A DNA stretch of 48,605 bases from an uncultured Chthonomonas sp. (GTDB lineage Bacteria; Armatimonadota; Chthonomonadetes; Chthonomonadales; CAJBBX01): assembly GCA_903951425.1 (NCBI GenBank), contig CAJBBX010000101.1:1-48605 (forward strand), read 5' to 3'. Numbering within the stretch: position 1 is the stretch's first letter; each line of letters opens with the position of its first letter. A program made the position numbers and the translations under genes. The notes beneath the pieces are model-generated. The model was not told the DNA's origin, made no database searches, and worked only from the letters and a program-made list of their open reading frames with translations. Positions 19,116 to 27,100 of this stretch are shown here, one piece after another.

Positions 19116-20588
19116 ATGAAGGCTTCAACACGAAGAAACCTGGGCCTCGCCGTCATTCCGCTTCTCATCGCCACGATGTTCCTACAAGCGGCCATTGACC
19201 CGTCGGTTCGGGAAATCAATAAGGGCCAGAAGACCGCATTCCAGGGCCTGTCGGGCGAGTTCGTGCTGGGGCCGCTGCTTGGCCTTCAGCAGGCGGTTGC
19301 AGGGCTCCTCTGGGTACGCGCCGACGAGTTCTTCCACTCGGGAGACTACGACGCCATCCTGCCCATCGTCCGCATGGTAACCTGGCTCGACCCGCACCAG
19401 TTGGACGTCTACATTACCGGTGCCTGGCATCTGGCGTACAACTTCACGGACTCCAGCGAGCGGTCGGACCGTCGGTACATTCCGGCGTCGCAACGGCTGC
19501 TCGAAGAGGGTGACGCCAACAACCCGGAGATTTACGATATCGCGTTCGAGTTGGGATGGCAGAACTCGGATAAGATCAAGGACTTCGCTCGGGCCGAGTA
19601 CTGGTACCGCAAGGCGTCAGGGCGCCATGGAGCTGACGAGCGGGGGCAGGCCAAGGCTCCGGTGCCGATGTTCGTCTGGCATCAGCTGGCGCACTCGCTG
19701 GCCAGGCTGGGTCGCCTTGAGGAGTCGGTGGACGTCTGGAAGAAGGCCCTGTCCATGTCCGAGGATTTCGTCAAGAAGAACCCGACGGACTTCTCCCGGC
19801 GCAACGTCCGTGACAGCGAGGTCCACAATCTGGAGCTCACGCAGAAGCGCATCTTCAGCCGCTACAAGCATGAGCTGGATTGGGAGGTTGACGCCAAGGT
19901 GGGCAAGGGCGTCAACCGGGAGACCGGTGAGCCCCTCAGCCGGGACACCTATGTGTTCGTAACCGGCAGCGAGGTCTCCCAGAAGGCTGCTGCCTATGCC
20001 AAGGCGGGCCTTAGCGCACCGGCAATGGCGGTTGGTTTACCGCGGCCGCCGGCGATTGAGCCTATGTGGAACACTGCGTTTGATGTTCGGCCGGTCTTCA
20101 CGGCGCCCAAGGTCCTTGAGGTCAAGGGTCGTTTCAACGTCGGTGACGGCGCCCGTGTCACGGTTCGCCTGCACGACGATACCTATCGCAACGCCCAGTT
20201 GAAGGAGTTCAGCTTCGACATCAACCAGGATCAGACGCTAATGCTCGACCAGCACTCGGTCCGGGCCGGGACCTTCGGCCGGAAGGTTGACATGAGCAAA
20301 GATCCCAAGATGTACAGCTTCAAGGGCGACACGTACTACCTCGTGTTCGAGTTTAACCCAAGGGCCACGTCGCCCTTCATCCATGACCGCTTCGGCTGGA
20401 GCGGCGAGGGGATGACGGATCCGAAGTACCTCTGGACGGACTCGTCGCTGCAGCCCGACGTTCGATGGGTCCGCAAGGTCTATCGGATCACTCGCGATCA
20501 AGTCTTTGGGGCCTCCATCCCGGAGAGCGCAGTGGTCAGCAACGAGGAGTACGCTCGTATGATGGCTGAGCCGATGACGACGAAGTAG
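19116..20588 (+). CDS. Membrane-anchored TPR-like protein in ABC operon
   Basis: A 490-residue protein that I do not recognise as a named family. Residues 1-30 contain one hydrophobic segment (LGLAVIPLLIATMFLQAAI), probably an uncleaved anchor. Residues about 60-260 look like tetratricopeptide-type helical repeats (ADEFFHSGDYDAILPIVRMVTWLDP, LARLGRLEESVDVWKKAL). The last 200 residues are strand-rich with motifs such as VLEVKGRFNVGDGARVTVRL, suggesting a beta-sandwich. GGAGG lies before the ATG. It shares the operon with the ABC ATPase and permease and ends at a strong terminator. It may be an accessory or scaffold protein of the exporter. Confidence 0.75.
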   Translation: MKASTRRNLGLAVIPLLIATMFLQAAIDPSVREINKGQKTAFQGLSGEFVLGPLLGLQQAVAGLLWVRADEFFHSGDYDAILPIVRMVTWLDPHQLDVYITGAWHLAYNFTDSSERSDRRYIPASQRLLEEGDANNPEIYDIAFELGWQNSDKIKDFARAEYWYRKASGRHGADERGQAKAPVPMFVWHQLAHSLARLGRLEESVDVWKKALSMSEDFVKKNPTDFSRRNVRDSEVHNLELTQKRIFSRYKHELDWEVDAKVGKGVNRETGEPLSRDTYVFVTGSEVSQKAAAYAKAGLSAPAMAVGLPRPPAIEPMWNTAFDVRPVFTAPKVLEVKGRFNVGDGARVTVRLHDDTYRNAQLKEFSFDINQDQTLMLDQHSVRAGTFGRKVDMSKDPKMYSFKGDTYYLVFEFNPRATSPFIHDRFGWSGEGMTDPKYLWTDSSLQPDVRWVRKVYRITRDQVFGASIPESAVVSNEEYARMMAEPMTTK

Positions 20589-20611
20589 CGTCGTGGGCAG
20601 GCTGTTGGATC

Positions 20612-20646
20612 AGGGCGGCGCGGGGGCTTCCTGCACCGCCCTTTTT
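20612..20646 (+). terminator. Rho-independent terminator of the ABC operon
   Basis: A 7-bp GC-rich stem (20612-20618 with 20636-20642), with further pairing possible in the loop, is followed by a run of Ts (20642-20646). It sits 24 nt after the stop of the TPR-like gene. Confidence 0.85.
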
Positions 20647-20691
20647 GCTTGTCCGGCCGCGCGCAGGGCATGGCCCAATGGGCGCATAGGG

Positions 20692-20700
20692 TGCCATAAT
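20692..20700 (+). promoter_or_regulatory. Extended -10 promoter of the SRP RNA
   Basis: TGCCATAAT gives a TGn-extended -10 hexamer ending 5 nt before the 5' helix of the SRP RNA. The -35 region (TGGCCC, 20671-20676) is weak. Confidence 0.5.
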
Positions 20701-20705
20701 AGTGG

Positions 20706-20976
20706 GATCGTGCTAGATGGGGAGCCAGCGGTGCCCTGTACCCGCAATCCGCTATAGCGGGGTTGAATTCCCGGCCCCCGGTGCGTCCACAACCTGGTTC
20801 AACATCCGCGGGCGGCGTTCATGGCTTGGCTCCGCGCATCGGCAAGCATGTGAACCGTGTCAGAGCCGGAAGGCAGCAGCACTAAGCATGACTTCCCGAG
20901 TGCCGCGTGACTCCCTCGCCGTAGTCGTTCCGCGTTGCTCCCGGGCGTAGGCGTAACAAAGGCCGGGTGCACGATC
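20706..20976 (+). ncRNA. ffs: Signal recognition particle RNA, large bacterial type
   Basis: RNA core of the signal recognition particle, which binds Ffh and targets nascent membrane proteins to FtsY. Domain IV is unmistakable: GTCAG (20859-20863), a GCC-GGAA-GGC hairpin (20865-20874) and AGCAG on the opposite side form the Ffh-binding internal loop and GGAA tetraloop. Upstream, GGTGCCCTGTACCC with TGTA at 20737-20740 matches the Alu-domain motif. The two ends pair perfectly over 8 bp (20706-20713 with 20969-20976), giving a length of about 271 nt, like the Bacillus scRNA rather than the 4.5S form. It directly precedes dnaX, as in Bacillus. Exact ends are inferred from the terminal helix. Confidence 0.92.
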
Positions 20977-21035
20977 ACCTTCTTCTCGTCTTCGCTGCGC
21001 CGTCGCGCTCCGGCGCGGCCACCGCGGAGTCTGCC

Positions 21036-22754
21036 ATGGCCTACGTCGCGCTATACCGCAAGTATCGGTCTCAGAACTTCGCAGAGCTGATCGGGCAGGA
21101 CCATGTCACCACTGTGCTGCGCAACGCTATCCGCTCGGGGCGGCTGGGCCACGCCTACCTCTTCTGCGGACCTCGCGGCTGCGGCAAGACGACGACGGCC
21201 CGCCTCCTGGCGCGGGCACTGAACTGCATGGCTGCACCGGGGCCCACAGCGGATCCTTGTGGCGAGTGTCCGTCATGTACCCGCATCCGCGAGGGCACGG
21301 CCATCGATGTGATAGAGATGGACGCCGCCTCCGAGACCGGCATCGACGACGTCCGTGAGAAGATCATTGAGAACGCGCGGTATGCGCCGGCCGAATCGCG
21401 GAAGAAAATCTACATCATTGACGAAGTCCACGACCTCTCCCTGAAGGCCTTCGACTCCCTGCTGAAGACCATCGAGGAGCCGCCGGCTCACGTGATCTTC
21501 GTTCTGGCGACCACCGAAGCGCACAAGGTGCCCATCACCATTCGCTCCCGGTGCCAGCGGCTGGACTTCCGCCGCGGAACGCTGCCGGACCTGGTGAGCA
21601 ACCTTGAGCGCGTTGTCGCCGCGGAGCAGATCGAGTGTACTCCCGAGGCCTTGGCTGCCATCGCTCAGGCAGGGGAGGGCTCCTTCCGCGATTCGCTGAG
21701 CATCCTGGAGCAGGTCCTCGCCTTCGCCGATGGCGGCCTGGACCTGGAGGTGGTCCATCGCGCCATCGGGTCCGTGGGCCCGGAGACGATGTTCGAACTA
21801 CTGGACGCCGTGGCTTCGGACGATCTGCACGCGGTCTTCGTGAAGGCGGGCGAGTTGGTCGAGACCGGGAAAGACGTTCGGCAGATACTCTCCGCCCTGC
21901 AGGGCACGTTGCGCGACATGCTGGTCGCCCGCATCGCTACCGGGCCTGAGGCGCTCCCCACTTGCTCGCCGGAGCGTTTCGCCGCACTCAGCGAGCAGGC
22001 GTCGCGCTTCCGGCCGGACCAGCTCCTGGCCATGCTCGACGTCCTGGGCGGCGCAGAGCGTGACCTGCGCTTCACGAACCAGCACCGGCTTCTGCTGGAG
22101 CGAGCGCTCTGGTCGTTGGCGCCGTCTGCCCTCGAGGCCGGTCGTGCCGCTACCCCGTCTCGCGTACCCCAACCTGCCGTGCGGCAGAGCCAGCCCGCTT
22201 CTTCGGCGCCTGCCCGGTCGCAGTCCGAGCCTCAACCGGCGAGGCCCGTAGCACTTGCTCCGCCGCTGCCTGCGCCTGTCGCTCCGCCTGCGGTAGCCGC
22301 CGCGCCGCCTCGACCCACCACGCCCGAGGCGGCGGCTACCGGACCCGTACCGGGCGATGTGACCCTGGCTGTGATCCGTCGCGCTTGGCCCCGCGTTCGC
22401 GAGCGGCTGAAGCAGGCCTCTCGCGCGGCCGCCGCCATCTTCGGTGAGGAGACCGTTGTCGACTTCGACGGCCGGACCATCACCGTCGCCTTCCAGAATG
22501 CCTTCCAACTCTCCCGCGCCGACCGGCCCGCGGGCAGGCAGGTCCTGGAGCAGAGCGTCTGTGATGAGTTGCGGGTGCAGGGCCTCAAGGTTCGCTGCGT
22601 TGAGGCAGGCGCCGCGGCAGCCGAGGCGGCGGCCGGCGGGCCTCCTACTCAACTCACGCTGTCGGACCCCGTTCAGGAGAGCGCGCCGTCGAAACCCGCC
22701 GGCTGGCTGGTCGACCTCGTGGTGGAGCACCTGGACGGCAAACCCTTAGACTGA
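21036..22754 (+). CDS. dnaX: DNA polymerase III subunit gamma/tau
   Basis: Clamp-loader ATPase that loads the beta clamp and links polymerases at the replication fork. The 572-residue protein opens with MAYVALYRKYRSQNFAELIGQDHV, has Walker A GPRGCGKTTTARLLARALNC, the zinc module with CGECPSC, Walker B with IIDEVHDLSLKAFDSLLKTIEEPP, and an SRC sensor region (IRSRCQRLDF). A proline/alanine-rich linker follows at about residues 370-450, then a C-terminal tau-like domain. The ATG at 21036 has GGAG upstream; a longer frame from 20967 would start inside the SRP RNA. I saw no slippery heptamer for a programmed gamma frameshift. The order SRP RNA-dnaX-ebfC is conserved in Gram-positive bacteria. Confidence 0.96.
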   Translation: MAYVALYRKYRSQNFAELIGQDHVTTVLRNAIRSGRLGHAYLFCGPRGCGKTTTARLLARALNCMAAPGPTADPCGECPSCTRIREGTAIDVIEMDAASETGIDDVREKIIENARYAPAESRKKIYIIDEVHDLSLKAFDSLLKTIEEPPAHVIFVLATTEAHKVPITIRSRCQRLDFRRGTLPDLVSNLERVVAAEQIECTPEALAAIAQAGEGSFRDSLSILEQVLAFADGGLDLEVVHRAIGSVGPETMFELLDAVASDDLHAVFVKAGELVETGKDVRQILSALQGTLRDMLVARIATGPEALPTCSPERFAALSEQASRFRPDQLLAMLDVLGGAERDLRFTNQHRLLLERALWSLAPSALEAGRAATPSRVPQPAVRQSQPASSAPARSQSEPQPARPVALAPPLPAPVAPPAVAAAPPRPTTPEAAATGPVPGDVTLAVIRRAWPRVRERLKQASRAAAAIFGEETVVDFDGRTITVAFQNAFQLSRADRPAGRQVLEQSVCDELRVQGLKVRCVEAGAAAAEAAAGGPPTQLTLSDPVQESAPSKPAGWLVDLVVEHLDGKPLD

Positions 22755-22800
22755 TCGCCGCAGGCGGCATCGCCGCCGGTGGATTGCCAAGGAGAACGGT

Positions 22801-23151
22801 ATGGGACGTGGTATCGGACGTGGCGGTTTCGGTGGGCTGGGCGACATGAGCAAGCTGCTGCGCCAGGCCCAGAAGATGCAGGAGGACATGGCGGTCGCGC
22901 AGGTGGAGCTGGAGAAGGAGCGCGTCGAGGCCACGTCGGGCGGCGGCGCTGTGAAGGCCGTCGTGAACGGCAAGGGCCGCCTCCTCGAGGTCATCATCAA
23001 GCCTGAAGCCGTCGATCCCGAAGACGTGGAGATGCTGCAGGACCTGATCGTCACCGCCGTGCGAGAGGCGCAGGAGTCCGCCGACGCCGAGCAGTCGCGC
23101 CGTATGCAGGGGCTGACAGGCGGAATGGGCCTTCCACCCGGCCTCCTCTAG
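22801..23151 (+). CDS. ebfC: YbaB/EbfC-family nucleoid-associated protein
   Basis: Small DNA-binding dimer (116 residues) of the YbaB/EbfC family. The body, with MSKLLRQAQKMQEDM, VEATSGGGAVKAVVNGKGRLLEVIIKPE and LQDLIVTAVREAQ, is canonical. An N-terminal glycine-rich stretch (MGRGIGRGGFGGLGD) precedes it. The gene follows dnaX by 46 nt with AAGGAGAA before the ATG, the usual dnaX-ebfC pairing. The recR gene that often comes next is absent; a tRNA gene follows instead. Confidence 0.95.
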   Translation: MGRGIGRGGFGGLGDMSKLLRQAQKMQEDMAVAQVELEKERVEATSGGGAVKAVVNGKGRLLEVIIKPEAVDPEDVEMLQDLIVTAVREAQESADAEQSRRMQGLTGGMGLPPGLL

Positions 23152-23182
23152 CGGAGGCATGGGCCATTGGCCGAGTTGAGGG

Positions 23183-23188
23183 TATAAT
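23183..23188 (+). promoter_or_regulatory. -10 element for the CAT-anticodon tRNA
   Basis: A perfect TATAAT hexamer lies 12 nt before the tRNA 5' end. The -35 position (about 23160-23165, TGGGCC) is poor. Confidence 0.6.
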
Positions 23189-23200
23189 GGCCTACGCTGT

Positions 23201-23276
23201 GGCGGAGTGGCTCAGTGGTTAGAGCGAACGGCTCATAATCGTTAGGTCGTGGGTTCGACTCCCACCTCCGCTACCA
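23201..23276 (+). tRNA. tRNA with CAT anticodon (tRNA-Ile2 or elongator tRNA-Met)
   Basis: A 76-nt cloverleaf including an encoded CCA (23274-23276). The acceptor is 23201-23207 with 23266-23272, closed by a G1-U72 wobble. The anticodon stem 23227-23231/23239-23243 encloses CTCATAA, so the anticodon is CAT (23234-23236). It lacks initiator features: no C1 mismatch at the acceptor end and no three G-C pairs in the anticodon stem. ACGGCTCATAA with the following GGTCG variable loop looks like isoleucine tRNAs modified by TilS to lysidine, but elongator Met remains possible. Confidence 0.93.
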
Positions 23277-23280
23277 TTCT

Positions 23281-23311
23281 GGGGCGCGCGGGCCACGGGC
23301 TCGGGCGCCCC
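23281..23311 (+). terminator. Hairpin after the CAT-anticodon tRNA
   Basis: GGGGCGC (23281-23287) pairs with GCGCCCC (23305-23311), and the interior can pair further (GGGCC with GGCTC, allowing G-U). It starts 5 nt after the tRNA CCA. No strong T run follows. Confidence 0.55.
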
Positions 23312-23360
23312 GAGTCGTTACCGGCCCTCAGCCGCTCCCTTCTGCACTCAACCAACACCT

Positions 23361-24446
23361 ATGCTGGCACTCCGCACCGCATCCGAGACCGACCGGCGTC
23401 TCTTTGATGGCTTCGTCGAGGCACATCCTTCGGGCGATGTGCTTCAGACCTATGCGTGGGGCGACCTCAAGGCGCGGAGCGGCTGGACCCCGGTCAGGCT
23501 CGTCGTCGAAGACGACGGCGTAGTCCGCGGAACGGTCTCGTTGCTTGAGCGAAAGCTCCCCGGCGTGCGCCGGTCTATCCTCTACGCGCCCCGTGGACCA
23601 GTAATAGATCTCGATGATACGCAGCTGGTCGTCTGGCTGGGCGGCGAGCTAAAGCGCCTGGCCCGGCAGCGCGGAGCTATCTTCATCAAGGTGGATCCGC
23701 CATTGGAGCGGCCGTGCGACCGCGGAGCCGCGAACCTTGCGGCCGCCGGGTTCATGCCCGTCGTCGCGGGCGGCTTTGGCGGCACGCAGCCCCTGTGCGT
23801 CATGCAACTCGACCTGGGCCGCGACGACGAGGAGCTGTTGGCCTCGTTCAAGCCGAAGTGGCGTTACAACATCCGCCTGGCTGAACGCAAGGGCGTGGAG
23901 GTCCGGACCGATCTCGGCCGCGCCGACCTGCCGGAGTTCTACCGCCTCCTGCAGGAGACCTGCCGCCGCGACGGGTTCCGAGTGCGCTCCCTGGGCTACT
24001 TCGAGGCGATGTGGGACGAACTCAGCCCGGACGACCGCATCTGGCTTGCCCATGCGAGCTTCGAGGGAACTGCGGTGAGCGGCGCGCTGGTGCTGACGAT
24101 GGGCGACCGGGCGTGGTATCTCTATGGCGCGTCGTCCAACGAGCACCGCAACGTGATGCCCAACCACCTGATGCAGTGGCGGCTCATCCAGCGCGCTCGA
24201 GACGCCGGCTTCCGCTGGTACGACTTCCGCGGCGTGAGCCCCAGGCGGGGAGGCGGCTCCGACGAGCACCTGGAGGGCCTCAACCGCTTCAAGGACGGGT
24301 TCTCGCCACGCTTCGTCGAGTATGTCGGCGAACTCGACCTGGTGGTCTCTCCGACGTGGTACTGGCTCTGGACCATCGCGTTGCCGCGTGCGCGAGCGCT
24401 CCTGAAGCGGGCGGCGCGACAAGGGGAGCCTGCTGCCGATGGCTGA
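23361..24446 (+). CDS. FemX/FemAB-type peptidyltransferase (GNAT-fold, lipid II-modifying family)
   Basis: A 361-residue FemABX-family protein. Members use aminoacyl-tRNA to add amino acids to the stem peptide of lipid II, building the peptidoglycan cross-bridge at the cytoplasmic membrane. Family landmarks are DVLQTYAWGDLKARSGW near the N-terminus, ILYAPRGPVID, FKPKWRYNIRLAERKGVEVR, and YLYGASSNEHRNVMPNHLMQWRLI followed by GFRWYDFRGVSP. All are canonical. It overlaps the alanine racemase gene by 8 nt, tying both to wall synthesis. The amino acid added cannot be deduced. The start at 23361 has only a weak ribosome-binding site. Confidence 0.88.
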   Translation: MLALRTASETDRRLFDGFVEAHPSGDVLQTYAWGDLKARSGWTPVRLVVEDDGVVRGTVSLLERKLPGVRRSILYAPRGPVIDLDDTQLVVWLGGELKRLARQRGAIFIKVDPPLERPCDRGAANLAAAGFMPVVAGGFGGTQPLCVMQLDLGRDDEELLASFKPKWRYNIRLAERKGVEVRTDLGRADLPEFYRLLQETCRRDGFRVRSLGYFEAMWDELSPDDRIWLAHASFEGTAVSGALVLTMGDRAWYLYGASSNEHRNVMPNHLMQWRLIQRARDAGFRWYDFRGVSPRRGGGSDEHLEGLNRFKDGFSPRFVEYVGELDLVVSPTWYWLWTIALPRARALLKRAARQGEPAADG

Positions 24447-25548
24447 TATCCGCCCGGATGCCTGGGTTGAAGTCGATCGCGGCGCCCTCATGCACAACTA
24501 CCGCCTGGTGACCGAGCGCGCAGGCGATGGCGTCGATGTAATGGCAGTCGTGAAGGGCAACGGATACGGCCACGGCACGGTAGGCGCCGCCATGGCCTTC
24601 GAGGCGGCCGGCGCCCGGTGGATCGGCGTCTCAAGGCTCTCCGAGGCGGCAGCCCTTCGAGCGGCCGGCGTCGGTGCGCGCGTCCTGCTCCTGACGCCTA
24701 TCGAAGGCGCCAATGCGCCGGCCGCGGCCGAGTTGGCCGTGGACTGCACCGTCACTTGCCCTGAGGACGTTGCAGCCCTGGCCTCCAGGCGGCGGCCCGA
24801 CGCAGAGCCCTTGTCGTTGCACGTAAAGGTGGATATTGGCATGGGTCGCCTCGGCGCACTGCCGGCCGACACCGGGGGCGTAGTGAGTGCGGTGAACGGC
24901 ACGCCCGGCCTGCGGATGGAGGGCGTCTTCGCGCACCTTCCCCGTGCGGCGGAAGCCGACGTCTCGCTCTGCCGGTCTCAGCTTGAGGCCTTCGGCGGGG
25001 TGGTGCGTGCCGCGCAGACGGCGTCGCCCGGCCCGGTGCGGGCGCATGTGCTGAACAGCGCAGGCCTGATGCTCTTGCCGGAGAGCCGATACTCGATGGT
25101 CCGCGTGGGTACGCTGCTGTACGGGCAGAGCCCGTCGCCCAAGGCGCCGCGCCTGCCCGACCTGCGCCGCACCTGGGCGCTGAAGGCACGCGTACTTCAG
25201 GTCAGGCAGTTGCCCAAAGGGGCCACGGTCGGGTATGGCGGCGAGTGGATTGCCCGGAGGCCCACACGGACTGCCGTGCTGTCGATCGGCTTTGGCGATG
25301 GGTTCACATTGGCGCCGATCGGCCCCATAATGCGGCGTAGCCCGCTACGCTTTGCAGTGGACCGCTGGCGCCGGAGCCTACACGTTCTGTTCGATGGCAA
25401 GCCCGCCCAGGTGCTGGGACGCGTGGCCATGAACATGGTGGTAGCCGATGTCACGGACCTGCCGGATGTGGTTGCGGGATCCATCGCGGAGGCGCCATGC
25501 CTCCGCGTGCCTACGTCGGCGCTACTTCCTCGCGTATACTTAGGATGA
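24439..25548 (+). CDS. alr: Alanine racemase with atypical C-terminus
   Basis: PLP-dependent enzyme interconverting L- and D-alanine for peptidoglycan. The catalytic lysine K39 lies in AVVKGNGYGHG and the second base Y266 in VGYGGEW. The HVLNSAG and MVRVGTLLYG motifs are also present. The total length (369 residues) is normal, but two parts differ from textbook Alr. The stretch after SIGFGDGF carries about 15 extra residues (PIGPIMRRSPLRFAVDRW). The C-terminus after DVTDLPDV is about 30 residues shorter, lacking the usual EVVLIG and GTISYE segment yet ending in a normal PRVYLG. It overlaps the FemX-like gene and is followed 1 nt later by the VanW-family gene. Confidence 0.9.
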   Translation: MADIRPDAWVEVDRGALMHNYRLVTERAGDGVDVMAVVKGNGYGHGTVGAAMAFEAAGARWIGVSRLSEAAALRAAGVGARVLLLTPIEGANAPAAAELAVDCTVTCPEDVAALASRRRPDAEPLSLHVKVDIGMGRLGALPADTGGVVSAVNGTPGLRMEGVFAHLPRAAEADVSLCRSQLEAFGGVVRAAQTASPGPVRAHVLNSAGLMLLPESRYSMVRVGTLLYGQSPSPKAPRLPDLRRTWALKARVLQVRQLPKGATVGYGGEWIARRPTRTAVLSIGFGDGFTLAPIGPIMRRSPLRFAVDRWRRSLHVLFDGKPAQVLGRVAMNMVVADVTDLPDVVAGSIAEAPCLRVPTSALLPRVYLG

Positions 25549-25549
25549 C

Positions 25550-27100
25550 ATGGGTGCGTATAGCCGTGAGCCGGCCGGCATTCGCCGTGCATATCGCCGT
25601 CGCAGATCTGAAGCAAGAGCCAACCGCGTGACGCGCGTGTGGCTTCCCGTTGCCCTGCTGATCGTGGGGCTGGTGGGCGCAGGCGCGGCAGTGAAGATGC
25701 CGCAGGGCGATCGGCTGCACACTTCGGTCCGTGTGGCCGGCCTCCAGGTGGGCGGCCTCAGTGAGCCGGAGGCGCGGCGTGTGCTACAGGAGTGGGCCGA
25801 CCACCGCGAGGCTGCCACGGTCGAGCTCACGCCGGCGCCGGGCTCTGCTTCCAAACGGACGCGGCGCACTACGGTGGCGGGTCTCGGCTACACGCTGGAC
25901 ATCGAAGCCACGCTCCGCGCCGCCATGGGCGTCGGAAGCGCCGTCTCCGTCTTCGAGTATCTGGCCACGTCGGTTTCCGGCGAGAAGCCCGTCACCGTGC
26001 CCTGGGTCTGGAAGGTCGATAAGGCCAGGATTGCCCACGAACTGCGCCGGTTGTTCGCCAAGCCGTTGCTGGAGTTGCCCGTCGATTCCCGGCTGATGGA
26101 GGATGCGAGCGGCTACCGCATTACATCGTCCAAGCCAGGCCTCGAACTGGATGCTGAAACCACGGCGCTGGCGCTCGATCCGGTGCTGAAGGCAGTAGCT
26201 CCGTCACGGTCGGGCGCGCCCGATCCGAGCCTGCCGGACCCGGCTGTCCGCGTGGTGTCCAGGGTGGTTGATCCGCGCGTGAGCCAGTCTGCGGCAGACG
26301 GTCCGTGGGAGGCTGTGGCGCAGTACCGTACGCGCTACGCTCGTAATGCCGACCGGACGCAGAACCTTGTGGTGGCTTGCCGCAGAATCAATGGGCACAT
26401 CCTCGCGCCGGGCGACGTCTTCTCCTATAACGACGTGGTCGGACCCAGGGAAGAGGAGGGCGGCTTCCGGACCGCCATGGTGATTGTGCGAGGCGTCTAC
26501 AAGCCCGGCATCGGCGGCGGCATCTGCCAGGTCTCGAGTACCATCTACAACGCGGCGCTCCTGGCCGACATGGAGATCGTCTCCCGGTCGCACCACGGAA
26601 CGCCGGTGGCCTATGTACCGGCCGGACTGGATGCCACCGTCGCCTACGGGGTCGTCGACTTCCGGTTCAAGAACCGTTCGCCGGGTCCGCTGGCCGTAAT
26701 GGCCCAGGTGCGTGGCGGGCATGTGGAAGTGCGGCTACTCGGTTCGCTGAGCCCCGGCAAGCGGGTGTCTATCGTCCAGACAGGTGTGTCGAAGTGGCCC
26801 CAGGCCACAAAGACCCTGGCGGACAAGACGCTGGCGCCCGGCGCCCGCAAGGTGGTTGAGAAGGGCCATGCGGGGTGTCGCGTTACCACGACGCGCGTGG
26901 TCGAGCAGCCGGGCAAGCCCGTCCGGCGGGAGACCATCTCGCGCGACTACTACGCCGCATTTCCGAGGATCATCGCGGTTGGTGCACCCACTTCCTCGCC
27001 TGAGGCCCGGGCGCCGCAGACGGGAGCGAGCCGCACCCCTGCAGCTCCGGCAGGCGCCGAGCCCGGTGGTGTCGCCGGCTCCAACGAGGTGGAACAGTGA
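25550..27100 (+). CDS. VanW-family protein with N-terminal anchor
   Basis: A 516-residue envelope protein of the VanW/YoaR type. Residues about 27-50 form one hydrophobic anchor (VWLPVALLIVGLVGAGAAV). Residues about 60-260 look like the YoaR-type putative peptidoglycan-binding repeat region (VAGLQVGGLSEPEARRVLQEW). The VanW domain follows, with LAPGDVFSYNDVVGPREEEGGF and GGGICQVSSTIYNAAL. The last 60 residues are proline/alanine-rich. VanW proteins appear in some glycopeptide-resistance clusters, but the biochemical role is unknown and there is no vanHAX here. The ATG lies 1 nt after the alr stop, and the next gene overlaps the stop by 4 nt. Confidence 0.9.
   Translation: MGAYSREPAGIRRAYRRRRSEARANRVTRVWLPVALLIVGLVGAGAAVKMPQGDRLHTSVRVAGLQVGGLSEPEARRVLQEWADHREAATVELTPAPGSASKRTRRTTVAGLGYTLDIEATLRAAMGVGSAVSVFEYLATSVSGEKPVTVPWVWKVDKARIAHELRRLFAKPLLELPVDSRLMEDASGYRITSSKPGLELDAETTALALDPVLKAVAPSRSGAPDPSLPDPAVRVVSRVVDPRVSQSAADGPWEAVAQYRTRYARNADRTQNLVVACRRINGHILAPGDVFSYNDVVGPREEEGGFRTAMVIVRGVYKPGIGGGICQVSSTIYNAALLADMEIVSRSHHGTPVAYVPAGLDATVAYGVVDFRFKNRSPGPLAVMAQVRGGHVEVRLLGSLSPGKRVSIVQTGVSKWPQATKTLADKTLAPGARKVVEKGHAGCRVTTTRVVEQPGKPVRRETISRDYYAAFPRIIAVGAPTSSPEARAPQTGASRTPAAPAGAEPGGVAGSNEVEQ

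Noticed and set aside
20967..21035. Longer dnaX start (GTG at 20967)
   Set aside because: It would begin inside the SRP RNA terminal helix. The family start MAYVALYRKYR at 21036 has its own GGAG site.
21036..22754. Programmed frameshift in dnaX for a gamma product
   Set aside because: I found no A-AAA-AAG-like slippery run or following hairpin. The GC-rich linker lacks A or T runs.
25550..27100. Glycopeptide-resistance cluster because of VanW
   Set aside because: No vanH, vanA-type ligase, vanX or vanRS is present. VanW alone is widespread in sensitive bacteria.
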